From NCBI GenBank assembly GCA_965279705.1, contig OZ257257.1:1240001-1304000 (forward strand): DNA of 64,000 bases, given 5' to 3'. Origin of the DNA: Stagnimonas sp965279705 (GTDB taxonomy: Bacteria; Pseudomonadota; Gammaproteobacteria; Nevskiales; Nevskiaceae). Made by a program: the position numbers and the translations under genes. The notes beneath the pieces are model-generated. The model saw only the letters and a list, made by a program, of their open reading frames with translations, did not search any database and was not told the DNA's origin. Of the stretch, positions 8,879-19,589 are shown piece after piece. The stretch's first letter is position 1; each line of letters starts with the position of its first letter.

Positions 8879-9421
8879 ATGAAAGGCATGATCTTCACCG
8901 AGTTTCTCGACATGGTCGAAGGCTCTTTTGGCTTGGCCGTGAAAGATCGCGTGATTGCCGCAGCAGGCGGCGCGCACGACGGGGCTTATACCGCTGTGGG
9001 TCAATACGACCACCGCGAAATGGTGGCGATGGCGCTGGAGCTGAGTGCCATCAGCGGCATGACCATGCAAGAACTGCTGATTGCGTTCGGGCATCACGTC
9101 TTCGGCATTTTCATACAGGGCTTCAGCCACTTCTTTTCGGGCACGGATAGCGCTCTCGTGTTTCTCTCGCGCATCGACGACTACATCCACGTGGAAGTGC
9201 GCAAGCTCTATCCGGGTGCCGAGCTGCCCAGCTTCAGTTACCCGCCCTGTGTGGCAGGGCAGCTGGTGATGGAATACCGCTCCCCAAGGCCGATGGCGGC
9301 GTTTGCCGAGGGTCTGGTGCGCGCGACGATCAAGTACTACGGCCAGCCGGTGCAGCTCCTGGTTGAAGATATCTCCGGCGGGGCAGGCACCGCGGCGCGC
9401 TTCACGCTGACGGCTGCCTAA
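8879..9421 (+). CDS. H-NOX (heme nitric-oxide/oxygen-binding) sensor protein
   Basis: 180 residues covering exactly one HNOB/H-NOX domain, a soluble heme sensor of NO. The proximal heme ligand is His104 in DDYIHVEVRKLYPGAELP, with the conserved Pro117 behind it, and the propionate-binding Y-x-S-x-R motif is YRSPR (residues 133-137). The start ATG at 8879 follows a strong AGGAGGT. It ends 7 bases before a histidine kinase gene, the usual partner of stand-alone bacterial H-NOX proteins, so NO binding here probably controls that kinase. The distal pocket appears to lack the Tyr network of O2-binding members, which suggests NO selectivity; that last point is inference from a by-eye alignment. Confidence 0.93.
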   Translation: MKGMIFTEFLDMVEGSFGLAVKDRVIAAAGGAHDGAYTAVGQYDHREMVAMALELSAISGMTMQELLIAFGHHVFGIFIQGFSHFFSGTDSALVFLSRIDDYIHVEVRKLYPGAELPSFSYPPCVAGQLVMEYRSPRPMAAFAEGLVRATIKYYGQPVQLLVEDISGGAGTAARFTLTAA

Positions 9422-9428
9422 AATCGGC

Positions 9429-10304
9429 ATGGACGATCTCGAGCTGCTGCAACGCGCACTTGCGCGGGAGCGCGCCGCGCGCAAGGAGGCCGAACGCCTG
9501 CTGGAGCAGAAAAGCCTGGAGCTGTACGACCGCAATCGCGCGCTCGAAACCGAAGTGAGCGAGCGCCGACGCATCGAAGCCAGCCTGCGCGAATACGCCA
9601 GCGCATTGGCGCGCAGCAATGCCGAGCTGGAGCAATTTGCCTACGTCGCCTCGCACGATCTGCAGGCACCGTTACGCGGCATCGTCGGCTTTTCACAGCT
9701 GCTGGCGCGCCGGCTGGAAGCGCAGTTGGGCGTGGCACTCGACAGCGACTGCCGCGAGTACCTGAAGTTCATCGACGATGGCGCACGCAGCTTGCGCAGC
9801 GTCATCAACGACCTGCTGGAGTTTTCACGCGCCGGGCTTGCCAGTGATGCGGTCGTTGCCCTATCGCTCGAAATCCCGCTGCGACGCGCCCTCGCCGAGC
9901 TTGAGCCAGTGCTGCGCAGTACCGGTGCGGCGGTGCGTTTTGGCGCGCTGCCGAGCGTGATGGGCGAAGAAACGCAGCTGGCGCAACTGCTGCGCAACCT
10001 CATCGACAACGCCATCAAATACGTGGTGCCCGGCGTGCAGCCCCGCATCCAGATCGAGGCCTCGACGCAAGGTGCGGAAGTGCAGGTGTCGGTGGCCGAC
10101 AACGGCATCGGCATCTCGCCGGAACACCGCGAGCGTGTGTTCCAGATTTTTCAGCGCCTGCACACGTCCGAAGAATATCCGGGCACTGGTGTCGGTCTCG
10201 CCATCTGCAAGAAAGTGGTGGATCGCCACGGCGGAAGGCTTTGGGTCGAGAGCCCGCAGCAGGGCGGCAGCGTGTTTCGTTTCACGCTACCCGCCGCACC
10301 CTGA
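9429..10304 (+). CDS. Soluble sensor histidine kinase paired with H-NOX
   Basis: 291 residues. The N-terminal ~70 residues are charged and heptad-like (coiled coil). Then come the HisKA dimerisation helix with His76 in YVASHDLQAPLRGIVGF, an N-box LRNLIDNAIKY, and G-boxes VADNGIGI and GTGVGLAIC. There is no transmembrane segment and no input domain of its own, so the signal must come from a partner, most likely the H-NOX protein encoded 7 bases upstream. No cognate response regulator lies next to it, so the phosphoacceptor is encoded elsewhere. The convergent ankyrin gene starts one base beyond the stop. Confidence 0.92.
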   Translation: MDDLELLQRALARERAARKEAERLLEQKSLELYDRNRALETEVSERRRIEASLREYASALARSNAELEQFAYVASHDLQAPLRGIVGFSQLLARRLEAQLGVALDSDCREYLKFIDDGARSLRSVINDLLEFSRAGLASDAVVALSLEIPLRRALAELEPVLRSTGAAVRFGALPSVMGEETQLAQLLRNLIDNAIKYVVPGVQPRIQIEASTQGAEVQVSVADNGIGISPEHRERVFQIFQRLHTSEEYPGTGVGLAICKKVVDRHGGRLWVESPQQGGSVFRFTLPAAP

Positions 10305-10305
10305 A

Positions 10306-10962
10306 TCAGACCAGTTCGATCGCGGCTGCGGTCGCCAGATGGCCGCGCTCACGCGCGATCTCGGCGGCATTCTTGCCGTCTTCGGTCTTGGCCAGGCGAT
10401 CCGCTCCGCGCGAGATCAGCAGGCGGCACAGCGCCTCGAAACCGCGCGAGGCAGCGAGATGCAGCGCGCTGACGCCACTGCCGCCAACGTAGAGCGGGTC
10501 TGATCCCAGTGCCAACAGCAGCGGAGCCAGCGACTCGCCACCGGCACCGGCGATGGCGGCATGCAGCGGCGTGTTCTGCATCGGGTTAGTGCTGTTGGCA
10601 GCCAGCGGCGCGCCCAGGCCGATCAATATCAGCGCGGTGTCGCGTGCGCCGAAGAAGCCGGCGAGATGCAAGGGTGTCCAGCCATCGACGCTGTAGGTGG
10701 TCATCAGGGCAGGGTCGGCGACCAGCAATTTGGCGAGCGTCATCGGCTCGTTGAGGGCGGCCGCCTCGAACACATCCGGTTCGCAGAACACCTTCAGCAG
10801 CGCAGCGATCTCCGGCGCGCCGTTGTAGAGCGCGAACATCAAGGGGCTGATACCACCGGGCAATGGCGTGGTGGCCTGCGAGGCATCGCGTTCCAGCGCG
10901 GCTTTGGCGGCCTCGGCATCGCGGTTCTGGATGGCCAGCATAAGGGGCGAGACATTGCTCAT
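10306..10962 (-). CDS. Ankyrin-repeat protein
   Basis: 218 residues beginning MSNVSPLMLAIQNRD. Consecutive ankyrin repeats are visible as GISPLMFALYNGAPEIAALL, GWTPLHLAGFFGARDTALIL, QNTPLHAAIAGAGGESLAPL and GVSALHLAASRGFEALCRLL, followed by a final half repeat. No signal peptide is present, so a cytoplasmic protein-binding role is likely; the partner is unknown. I chose the ATG at 10962 because the repeats start right after it; a further 53 codons upstream are open but read through the promoter region of the divergent crotonase gene. Confidence 0.9.
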   Translation of the reverse strand: MSNVSPLMLAIQNRDAEAAKAALERDASQATTPLPGGISPLMFALYNGAPEIAALLKVFCEPDVFEAAALNEPMTLAKLLVADPALMTTYSVDGWTPLHLAGFFGARDTALILIGLGAPLAANSTNPMQNTPLHAAIAGAGGESLAPLLLALGSDPLYVGGSGVSALHLAASRGFEALCRLLISRGADRLAKTEDGKNAAEIARERGHLATAAAIELV

Positions 10963-11044
10963 AGGGATCTGCCGGAAAGTGGGGGGGCGCAGGCTAAGCT
11001 CTGGGGCTGCGGCACACAACATTCCAATGCGAGGAGATCGCCAG

Positions 11045-11833
11045 ATGTCAGAGTCAAAACTCACCGTCGAACGTCGTGGCCATGTGCTGCTGATGGGCTT
11101 CAACCGGGCCGCCAAGCGCAATGCGATGGATGTCGATCTCTACACCGAGCTGGCGCTGGCCTACGGCGAGCTGCACCGCAACCCGGAGCTGCGCGTGGGC
11201 CTGCTGTTCGGGCATGGCGATCACTTCACGGCCGGGCTCGATCTCACCCAGTGGGCACCGATTTTTGCCGAAGGCCGCTGGCCTGATCTGCCCGCTGGGG
11301 GCATCGAGCCCTTCGGCATCGACGAGGCCCATCGTTGCAGCAAGCCGATCGTCGTCGCGGCGCGCGGTTGCAGCTTCACCGTCGCCATCGAGTTGATGCT
11401 GGCCGCCGACGTGCGTGTGGCCGCGCCCGACACCCGCTTTGGCCAGCTGGAAGTGCAGCGCGGCTTCTACCCCTGCGGCGGTGCCACCGTGCGCCTGATG
11501 CAGGAGGTCGGCTGGGGCAATGCCATGAAGATCATCCTCGGCGGCCAGGAGTTCTCGGGCGAAGAGGCGCACCGCATGGGCTTTGTGCAGCGTCTTGCAC
11601 CGGCAGCGGAAGTGTTTGATGCCGCCCTCGCCGAGGCCGAGATGATTGCAAAGCAGGCCCCGCTGGGCGTGCAGGCCGCACTCAAGCTCGCGCGCATCGC
11701 CCGCACCAAAGGCGATGTCGCCGGCCTCGCCGCCATGCTGCCGGAGCTGGTGCCGGTCATGCAGACCGAAGACTCCAAGGAAGCCGTGAAAGCCTTTGGC
11801 GAGAGACGCGCGCCGGTGTTTGTGGGGCGCTGA
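11045..11833 (+). CDS. Crotonase-family enoyl-CoA hydratase/isomerase
   Basis: 262 residues. The crotonase fold is recognised from MGFNRAAKRNAMDVDLYTEL, the oxyanion-hole segment GHGDHFTAGLDL, and the helix segment FGQLEVQRGFYPCGGATVRL. Members hydrate or isomerise enoyl-CoA thioesters. The second oxyanion region reads GFYPCGG rather than the GxxPGxGG of classical enoyl-CoA hydratase, so the exact reaction is uncertain. The ATG at 11045 is preceded by GAGGAGA 7 bases upstream. It is a single gene divergent from the ankyrin gene. Confidence 0.9.
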   Translation: MSESKLTVERRGHVLLMGFNRAAKRNAMDVDLYTELALAYGELHRNPELRVGLLFGHGDHFTAGLDLTQWAPIFAEGRWPDLPAGGIEPFGIDEAHRCSKPIVVAARGCSFTVAIELMLAADVRVAAPDTRFGQLEVQRGFYPCGGATVRLMQEVGWGNAMKIILGGQEFSGEEAHRMGFVQRLAPAAEVFDAALAEAEMIAKQAPLGVQAALKLARIARTKGDVAGLAAMLPELVPVMQTEDSKEAVKAFGERRAPVFVGR

Positions 11834-11840
11834 TTCTTCT

Positions 11841-11868
11841 TGTCATTCCCGCTTGCGAGGGAATGACA
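11841..11868. repeat. Inverted repeat (10-bp stem) downstream of the crotonase gene
   Basis: TGTCATTCCC (11841-11850) and GGGAATGACA (11859-11868) are perfect inverted arms around an 8-base loop. There is no T-tract. This GTCATTCCC-type palindrome resembles dispersed extragenic repeats of many proteobacteria. Confidence 0.7.
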
Positions 11869-11981
11869 CAGAGTGGCGGCGGCTGACGATTTGCCGCTAT
11901 TTGACCCATCGTTCAATAACTCTTAAAAACACGCACCGCGCAAGAACAGCGCGCGACCCAAAGCCAGGTTGAGGAGACCTC

Positions 11982-12554
11982 ATGACCCAGCGCACTGCGC
12001 CCGCGACGGCACTGCACCGCCGCGATTTCTTGAAGCTGTCTGCGGGCAGCGCGGCACTGCTGTCGGTCGGCGCGTTCACCGCCACTCTGACTGGTTGCGC
12101 CAGCCATCAGCCACCGGCCAAGGGCTATAACTTTTTGCGGCCGCAAGACCTGGTGCTGTTCGCCGCACTCGCGCCTGCCGTGCTGGGCAGCACCCTGCCA
12201 GAGCAAGACCGCGCCAAGCACATCGAGGCCGTCCTGATGGGCATCGACGCCACAGCTACCCGGGTGCTGCTGCCCACGCAAAAGGCGCTCTATCAGTTGT
12301 TCGACCTGCTCAACGGTAGCCTCACGCGCCGCCTCACCACCGGTGTGGCCCAGCCCTGGGCCGAGACCACACCCGCGCAGGCTGAAGCGTTTCTCGCCCG
12401 CTGGCAGAGCAGCTCCATCAGCCTGTTCAACGCCGGTTATCGCGGCCTCATCAAGTTCATCACCGGCGCCTGGATGGGCACCGAGGCCGGCTTGAAAGCG
12501 GCGGGTTATCCCGGCCCGTACCAGCCGATGTTCAACGTCGTCAACGCTGCCTGA
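11982..12554 (+). CDS. Tat-exported small subunit of a GMC-type dehydrogenase (gluconate 2-dehydrogenase subunit 3-like)
   Basis: 190 residues. The N-terminus has a twin-arginine signal (HRRDFLKLSAG, RR at 13-14) and a possible lipobox LTGC (Cys39), so the folded protein crosses the membrane by the Tat pathway and may be lipid-anchored. Its role, by analogy with fructose and gluconate dehydrogenases, is to escort the cofactor-loaded flavoprotein encoded 17 bases downstream, which has no signal peptide of its own. Start ATG at 11982 has GAGGAG 8 bases upstream. Confidence 0.85.
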   Translation: MTQRTAPATALHRRDFLKLSAGSAALLSVGAFTATLTGCASHQPPAKGYNFLRPQDLVLFAALAPAVLGSTLPEQDRAKHIEAVLMGIDATATRVLLPTQKALYQLFDLLNGSLTRRLTTGVAQPWAETTPAQAEAFLARWQSSSISLFNAGYRGLIKFITGAWMGTEAGLKAAGYPGPYQPMFNVVNAA

Positions 12555-12571
12555 CCGCAGACGGAAATCTC

Positions 12572-14185
12572 ATGGCCATCAACGATATTTATACCGACGG
12601 CATCGCCTCCGGCTGGGACGTGCGCGACGCCAGCACCTTTACCGCGCCGGTTACGCTGGAGGCCGACGTGGTCATCATCGGCACCGGCGCGGGCGGTGGC
12701 ACTACGGCCGAAATTCTGTCGCAGGCCGGGCTGAAAGTATTGATGCTGGAAGAAGGTCCGCTCAAGACCGCCGCCAGCTTCAAGGACATGAACGAAGGCC
12801 GCGCCTACGCCGAGCTGTACCAGGAGGCGACAGGACGCGCGACCAGCGATGGCGCAATCGCCATCCTGCAAGGCCGCTCGGTAGGTGGCACCACCACGGT
12901 CAACTGGACGTCGAGTTTTCACACGCCGCCGGAGACGCTCAAGCACTGGGCTTCAGCGCATGGCGTCAAGGGCTGGAGCGAGTCCGACAGCAAGCCCTGG
13001 TTCGACAACCGCATCGAGCGCCTAGGCATCGCACCCTGGGCGGTGCCGCCCAATGCCAACAACGCGGTGCTCAAGCGTGCCTGCGAAAAACTGGGTTGGG
13101 AGCATCACGTCATCCCGCGCAATGTGCGTGGCTGCTGGAACTCCGGCTATTGCGGCTACGGCTGCCCGGTCAACGCCAAGCAATCGATGCTGGTCAGCAC
13201 CATCCCCGAGGCGCTCAAGGCCAAGGGTACGCTGGTGCATCACCTGAGCGTGCGCAAGCTGGTGTTCACCGGCGACAAGGTCACCAGCCTGCATGCCGTG
13301 GCGCTGGACAGCAGCTGCGTGCATGCCGCGGGCGTGACCGTCACCGTGCGCGCCAAGCATTTCGTGGTCGCCGGCGGGGCCATCAACAACCCCGCGCTGC
13401 TATTGCGCTCCAACACGCCGGACCCGCACGGCCGTATCGGCAAGCGCACTTTCCTGCATCCGGTCGTGCTCACCTACGCGGTGATGCCCGAGGCCATCGA
13501 CGGCTGGTATGGCGCGCCGCAGTCGGTGGCGAGCGATCACTTTCAGTGGCAGGGCGATTTCAACAAGAGCCCTGGCTTCAAGCTGGAAGTGCCGCCCATC
13601 AATCCGCTGCTCACCGCCGCACTATTCGGCCGCATCGGCGGCGAGCTGGCCGATGGTTTGGCCAACATGAAAAACCTCAACGCCATGCTGGCGCTGGTGC
13701 GCGATGGCTTTCACGACCAGAGCGTCGGCGGCACGGTGAAGATCGACGACGTCGGCAATCCCATTCTCGATTACGAGATCACCGACTATCTCTTCGCTGG
13801 CTTCAGGCAGGCCTTGCTGCGCATGACCGAAGCGCAGTTTGCAGCTGGCGCAGAACGCGTCACACCAGCGCATCTCGATGGCGTGTGGGCCACGAGCTGG
13901 GCAGAAGCCAAGCCGCAGATCGAAGCGCTGGCCTACAAGAAGTTTCGCCTGGCGGTCGCCACCGCCCACGTCATGGGCGGCTGCGCGATGGGCGAGGACG
14001 CGAAGCAGTCGGTGGTCAAGAGTGACGGCGCGCACCATCAGATCGAGAACCTCTCGGTGATCGACGGCTCGGTGTTCCCCACCAGCATAGGCGCCAACCC
14101 GCAGCTGTCGATCTATGCGTTGGCCGCGCGCAACGCCACGGCACTCGCGGCGCGGCTGAAGCCGGCGCTGGCCGCCGCCGCCTGA
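12572..14185 (+). CDS. GMC-family FAD oxidoreductase (alcohol/sugar dehydrogenase type)
   Basis: 537 residues. The FAD-binding Rossmann motif is VVIIGTGAGGGTTAE (residues 33-47). A second GMC signature is SGYCGYGCPVNAKQSM (about residues 190-205). The C-terminal catalytic segment includes AHVMGGCAMGEDAKQS and the final NPQLSIYALAARNA, typical of membrane-associated choline/gluconate/fructose-dehydrogenase-like enzymes. It should oxidise an alcohol or sugar in the periplasm with the Tat-carried small subunit. No cytochrome c subunit follows, so the electron acceptor is unclear. It converges with clpB with 5 bases between stops. Confidence 0.9.
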   Translation: MAINDIYTDGIASGWDVRDASTFTAPVTLEADVVIIGTGAGGGTTAEILSQAGLKVLMLEEGPLKTAASFKDMNEGRAYAELYQEATGRATSDGAIAILQGRSVGGTTTVNWTSSFHTPPETLKHWASAHGVKGWSESDSKPWFDNRIERLGIAPWAVPPNANNAVLKRACEKLGWEHHVIPRNVRGCWNSGYCGYGCPVNAKQSMLVSTIPEALKAKGTLVHHLSVRKLVFTGDKVTSLHAVALDSSCVHAAGVTVTVRAKHFVVAGGAINNPALLLRSNTPDPHGRIGKRTFLHPVVLTYAVMPEAIDGWYGAPQSVASDHFQWQGDFNKSPGFKLEVPPINPLLTAALFGRIGGELADGLANMKNLNAMLALVRDGFHDQSVGGTVKIDDVGNPILDYEITDYLFAGFRQALLRMTEAQFAAGAERVTPAHLDGVWATSWAEAKPQIEALAYKKFRLAVATAHVMGGCAMGEDAKQSVVKSDGAHHQIENLSVIDGSVFPTSIGANPQLSIYALAARNATALAARLKPALAAAA

Positions 14186-14190
14186 GGGCG

Positions 14191-16797
<2,607 letters not shown>

Positions 16798-16840
16798 TGG
16801 GGAATCCTGCGGGTATACGGATGAGAAAACGATGCAGTTG

Positions 16841-16868
16841 ATATGGGTCTGCACTATCCGCATTCAAG
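16841..16868 (-). promoter_or_regulatory. Sigma-32 (heat-shock) promoter of clpB
   Basis: Read on the minus strand: CTTGAAT (complement of 16862-16868), a 13-base spacer, then ACCCATAT (complement of 16841-16848). This matches the sigma-32 consensus CTTGAAA / CCCCATNT at all but two positions, and lies in front of a classic heat-shock gene. Confidence 0.8.
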
Positions 16869-16968
16869 CCGCCGACGCCCTGCCGCCGGCGGGCACAGGG
16901 GTCAAAATAACGACGCTAAATGCTGGTTGTCGCGTGATAATCTTCGACGAAAGACAGCCGGGTTTTGG

Positions 16969-18204
16969 ATGAGCCGCGTGATGGGAACTGACCACTACAA
17001 GACCTGGGCAATGGCTGCGGCGGCCTTTGTCCTCTCCGGCTGTGCGCTCATGCCTTCTGGGTCCGTGCCGCCGCCGCCGGGGATGACGACGGCTGAAGTA
17101 ATGCCGGTTGCGAGCCCATCCACGATGCCGCGCAGCAGCCTGCCTGCGGAGCGTGGCCTGGAGTCGATGCCCCCCGTGCCGATGCCGCCGCCTTCGCTGA
17201 AGCGTCTTGAGCCTGCTGCGCTGCCGCGCGCCACGCCGCAGAGTTACGCGCCGCGCTACACCGAGCCGCAGCAGCTGCCAGGTGCGCCGTCGATCTACTA
17301 CGCGCCCTCGGTGCCTGAACTGGCCCCTGCGCCTGCCGCCAATTCGCCGCAGGTGATGCAAGCCCAGCCGGGGCCGGCGCTGTCGCTCGATTTCGTGCCC
17401 AACCCCGCCTGGCGTCGTGCCGAAGTGCCGGCCGGCAGCAATGCCGCCGCCGTGGGGCGCGTGCCGCCGCCGGCCGCCGCCCAGGGCTTCACCATCGGCG
17501 CGGGCGATACGGTGCAGATCGACGTGCTGGGTCGCCCGGAGCTTTCCGCCCGCGGCAATGTCTCGGGCGATGGCCGTGTCACCGCCGCACTCATCGGGCC
17601 GGTCAACATCGCCGGCCTCTCGCCCGTGCAGGCGGCCGAGCGCATCGGCCGCGCCTACAAGGACGGCCAGTATCTGGTCGCGCCGCAGGTGACGGTGACG
17701 ATGGTCGAATATCTCAGCCAGCAGCTCACCGTGATGGGCGAGGTGCGCGCACCGGGGCGCTTCCCCATGCGCACGCGGCTGTCGGTGCTGGATGGCCTGG
17801 CGCTCGCCGGTGGCATCACCGAACAGGGTTCGAGCCTCGCCTACCTATTGCGGCCGGAAGACAGCGTCGTCACCCGCTACGAGGTCGATCTCGATGCGCT
17901 GATCCAGTCCGGTGCGGGCCAGCAGTATTTCGAGCTGCTGTCGGGCGACATTCTGGTGGTGCCCAAGGCCGAGGTGTTCTACATCTACGGCGAAGTGAAA
18001 AGCCCCAATTCCTACAAGATCAAGCCCGGCATGACGGTGATCCAGGCCCTGTCGCTGGCCGGTGGCCTGACTGACAAGGGCAGCGACCGGCGCATCGACA
18101 TTCGCCGCAAATCGCCCGAGGGCCGGCTGGATTCGATGGCGGCCTCGCTCAACGACCGCCTGATGGCGGATGACGTGATCTACGTGCGGGAGCGCCTGTT
18201 TTGA
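16969..18204 (+). CDS. epsE: Polysaccharide export outer-membrane lipoprotein (Wza/EpsE-like)
   Basis: 411 residues. The N-terminus is a lipoprotein signal with lipobox VLSGC, followed by ~140 residues of Pro/Ala-rich sequence, unusually long before the export domain. The conserved part begins at FTIGAGDTVQIDVLGRPELS (poly-export domain) and continues with SLBB-type segments (LTVMGEVRAPGRFPM; FYIYGEVKSPNSYKIKPGMT). Such proteins form the outer-membrane channel for capsule or exopolysaccharide. Start could be the ATG at 16969 or at 16981; both keep the signal peptide. It is the first gene of the locus and overlaps the chain-length gene by 4 bases. Confidence 0.92.
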   Translation: MSRVMGTDHYKTWAMAAAAFVLSGCALMPSGSVPPPPGMTTAEVMPVASPSTMPRSSLPAERGLESMPPVPMPPPSLKRLEPAALPRATPQSYAPRYTEPQQLPGAPSIYYAPSVPELAPAPAANSPQVMQAQPGPALSLDFVPNPAWRRAEVPAGSNAAAVGRVPPPAAAQGFTIGAGDTVQIDVLGRPELSARGNVSGDGRVTAALIGPVNIAGLSPVQAAERIGRAYKDGQYLVAPQVTVTMVEYLSQQLTVMGEVRAPGRFPMRTRLSVLDGLALAGGITEQGSSLAYLLRPEDSVVTRYEVDLDALIQSGAGQQYFELLSGDILVVPKAEVFYIYGEVKSPNSYKIKPGMTVIQALSLAGGLTDKGSDRRIDIRRKSPEGRLDSMAASLNDRLMADDVIYVRERLF

Positions 18205-19589
18205 ACACCCAAACCACGCCCGTGTTGCCTGCTCAATTTGCCGGTCGTAGCCTGTCGCCGCGGCAGTTGTTCGCCATGCTGTGGGCGCAGCGCAAACCCA
18301 TAATGATCGCGGCCCTCGGTCTAGCCTTCATCGCTGGGGTGTTGTCCAAGTTCGTGCTGCCGAAAAGCTATTACTCCGAAGCGGCGGTGCTGATCGACTT
18401 CGACGTCAACGATCCGGTCAGCGGCCGCGAGTTTCCCTCGCAGCTGGCCGCTAGCTACATGTCCACCCAGCAGGCCATTATCGAAAGCCCGCGTGTGATG
18501 GGCCCGGTGGTCGAGCGACTGGGCTGGATCAACGACCCGGAATACGCCAAGGGCAACACCGGTGGTCGCGAAGGGCTACGGGACTGGATTCTGCAAAAGG
18601 TGATTGCCAAGAACATCACCATCAAGACCTTCAAGGACACCCGGCTGATCTACATCGGCTACAAGCACAAGAATGCGGCCGAGGCGGCGCGCGTGGTCAA
18701 CACCGTGGCACAGGTCTACATCGAGACCCAGCAGGCCTCCGCAGGTGGCAGCGCCAAGGGCCGCGCCACCCAGTATTTCAGTCAGCTGGAAGAGTTGCGC
18801 ACCAAGGTGGTCGAGGCGCAGGGCAAGCTGGCCGCCTTCCGCAGCAAGACCGGCCTTTTGGAGTTCGATACCGGCGGCGGCATCGAGGCCGAGCGTCTGG
18901 CCTCGCTCAACGCCCGCCTGTCGGAACTTGAAGTGGTGCGTCGCAGCGCCGAGGCGCGCGCCACAGTCGGTGGCCTGTCGCAAGACCCGGAAGTGCTGGG
19001 CTCGATGCTGATCCAGACGCTGAAAGGCCGCGTGCTGGAACTACAAAACAACTTCACGCTGGTGTCGCGCGAGCTGGGCCCGCGCCACCCGGACTACATT
19101 GCCGCGCAGAAGCAGCTCGACGCCGCCCGCGCTTCGCTGGCGCAGGAAGAAGGCCGTTATGCGGTGTCGATCCGCAACGTTGCCCGCAGCGCCGGCAGCA
19201 GTGAATCCGCCATCGAGAAGTCGGTGACCGAGCAGCGCCAGCGCCTGCTCGACGTGCGCGAGCAGCAGGACGAAGGCGCGACGCTGGTGCGCGATGTCGA
19301 GGCCGCCAAGAAAATCTACGAACGCGCGCTCGATCTCTACGACAAGGTGGTCACGCCGAGCGAAACCAGTTTCACCAACATCACGCTCATCAGCCCCGGA
19401 ACGCCCGCGATCAAGCCGACCAAGCCGGTGACGCGCGTGAACATCCTGCTCGGTCTGGTGGGTGGCGGCCTGCTGGCCTGCCTGGTGGCCCTGTTCTGGG
19501 AACTCACCCATCGTCGCGTGCGCTGCGAAGAAGATCTGGAAGCAGAGCTGGGCCTGCCCATCCTCGCCACTGTCGGTCGCCTGTCATGA
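18201..19589 (+). CDS. epsF: Chain-length determinant protein (Wzz/EpsF-like)
   Basis: 462 residues. There are two membrane segments, one near residues 35-55 and one near 415-435 (RVNILLGLVGGGLLACLVAL). They flank a large periplasmic coiled-coil region and the Wzz signature YYSEAAVLIDFD near the first. This is the arrangement of polysaccharide copolymerases that set chain length. It carries no kinase domain; the ATPase is the separate next gene, as in EpsF/EpsG pairs. The likely start is a TTG at 18201 overlapping the preceding stop, since no ATG lies before the first membrane segment. A GTG at 18219 is an alternative. Confidence 0.9.
   Translation: MNTQTTPVLPAQFAGRSLSPRQLFAMLWAQRKPIMIAALGLAFIAGVLSKFVLPKSYYSEAAVLIDFDVNDPVSGREFPSQLAASYMSTQQAIIESPRVMGPVVERLGWINDPEYAKGNTGGREGLRDWILQKVIAKNITIKTFKDTRLIYIGYKHKNAAEAARVVNTVAQVYIETQQASAGGSAKGRATQYFSQLEELRTKVVEAQGKLAAFRSKTGLLEFDTGGGIEAERLASLNARLSELEVVRRSAEARATVGGLSQDPEVLGSMLIQTLKGRVLELQNNFTLVSRELGPRHPDYIAAQKQLDAARASLAQEEGRYAVSIRNVARSAGSSESAIEKSVTEQRQRLLDVREQQDEGATLVRDVEAAKKIYERALDLYDKVVTPSETSFTNITLISPGTPAIKPTKPVTRVNILLGLVGGGLLACLVALFWELTHRRVRCEEDLEAELGLPILATVGRLS

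Noticed and set aside
8168..9619. 483-codon open frame on the minus strand opposite tadA and H-NOX
   Set aside because: Its sequence is the antisense of two well-supported genes, with a composition typical of GC-rich shadow frames.
16936..16941. GATAAT as a -10 box for the EPS operon
   Set aside because: No acceptable -35 lies 16-18 bases upstream, so I did not call a promoter.
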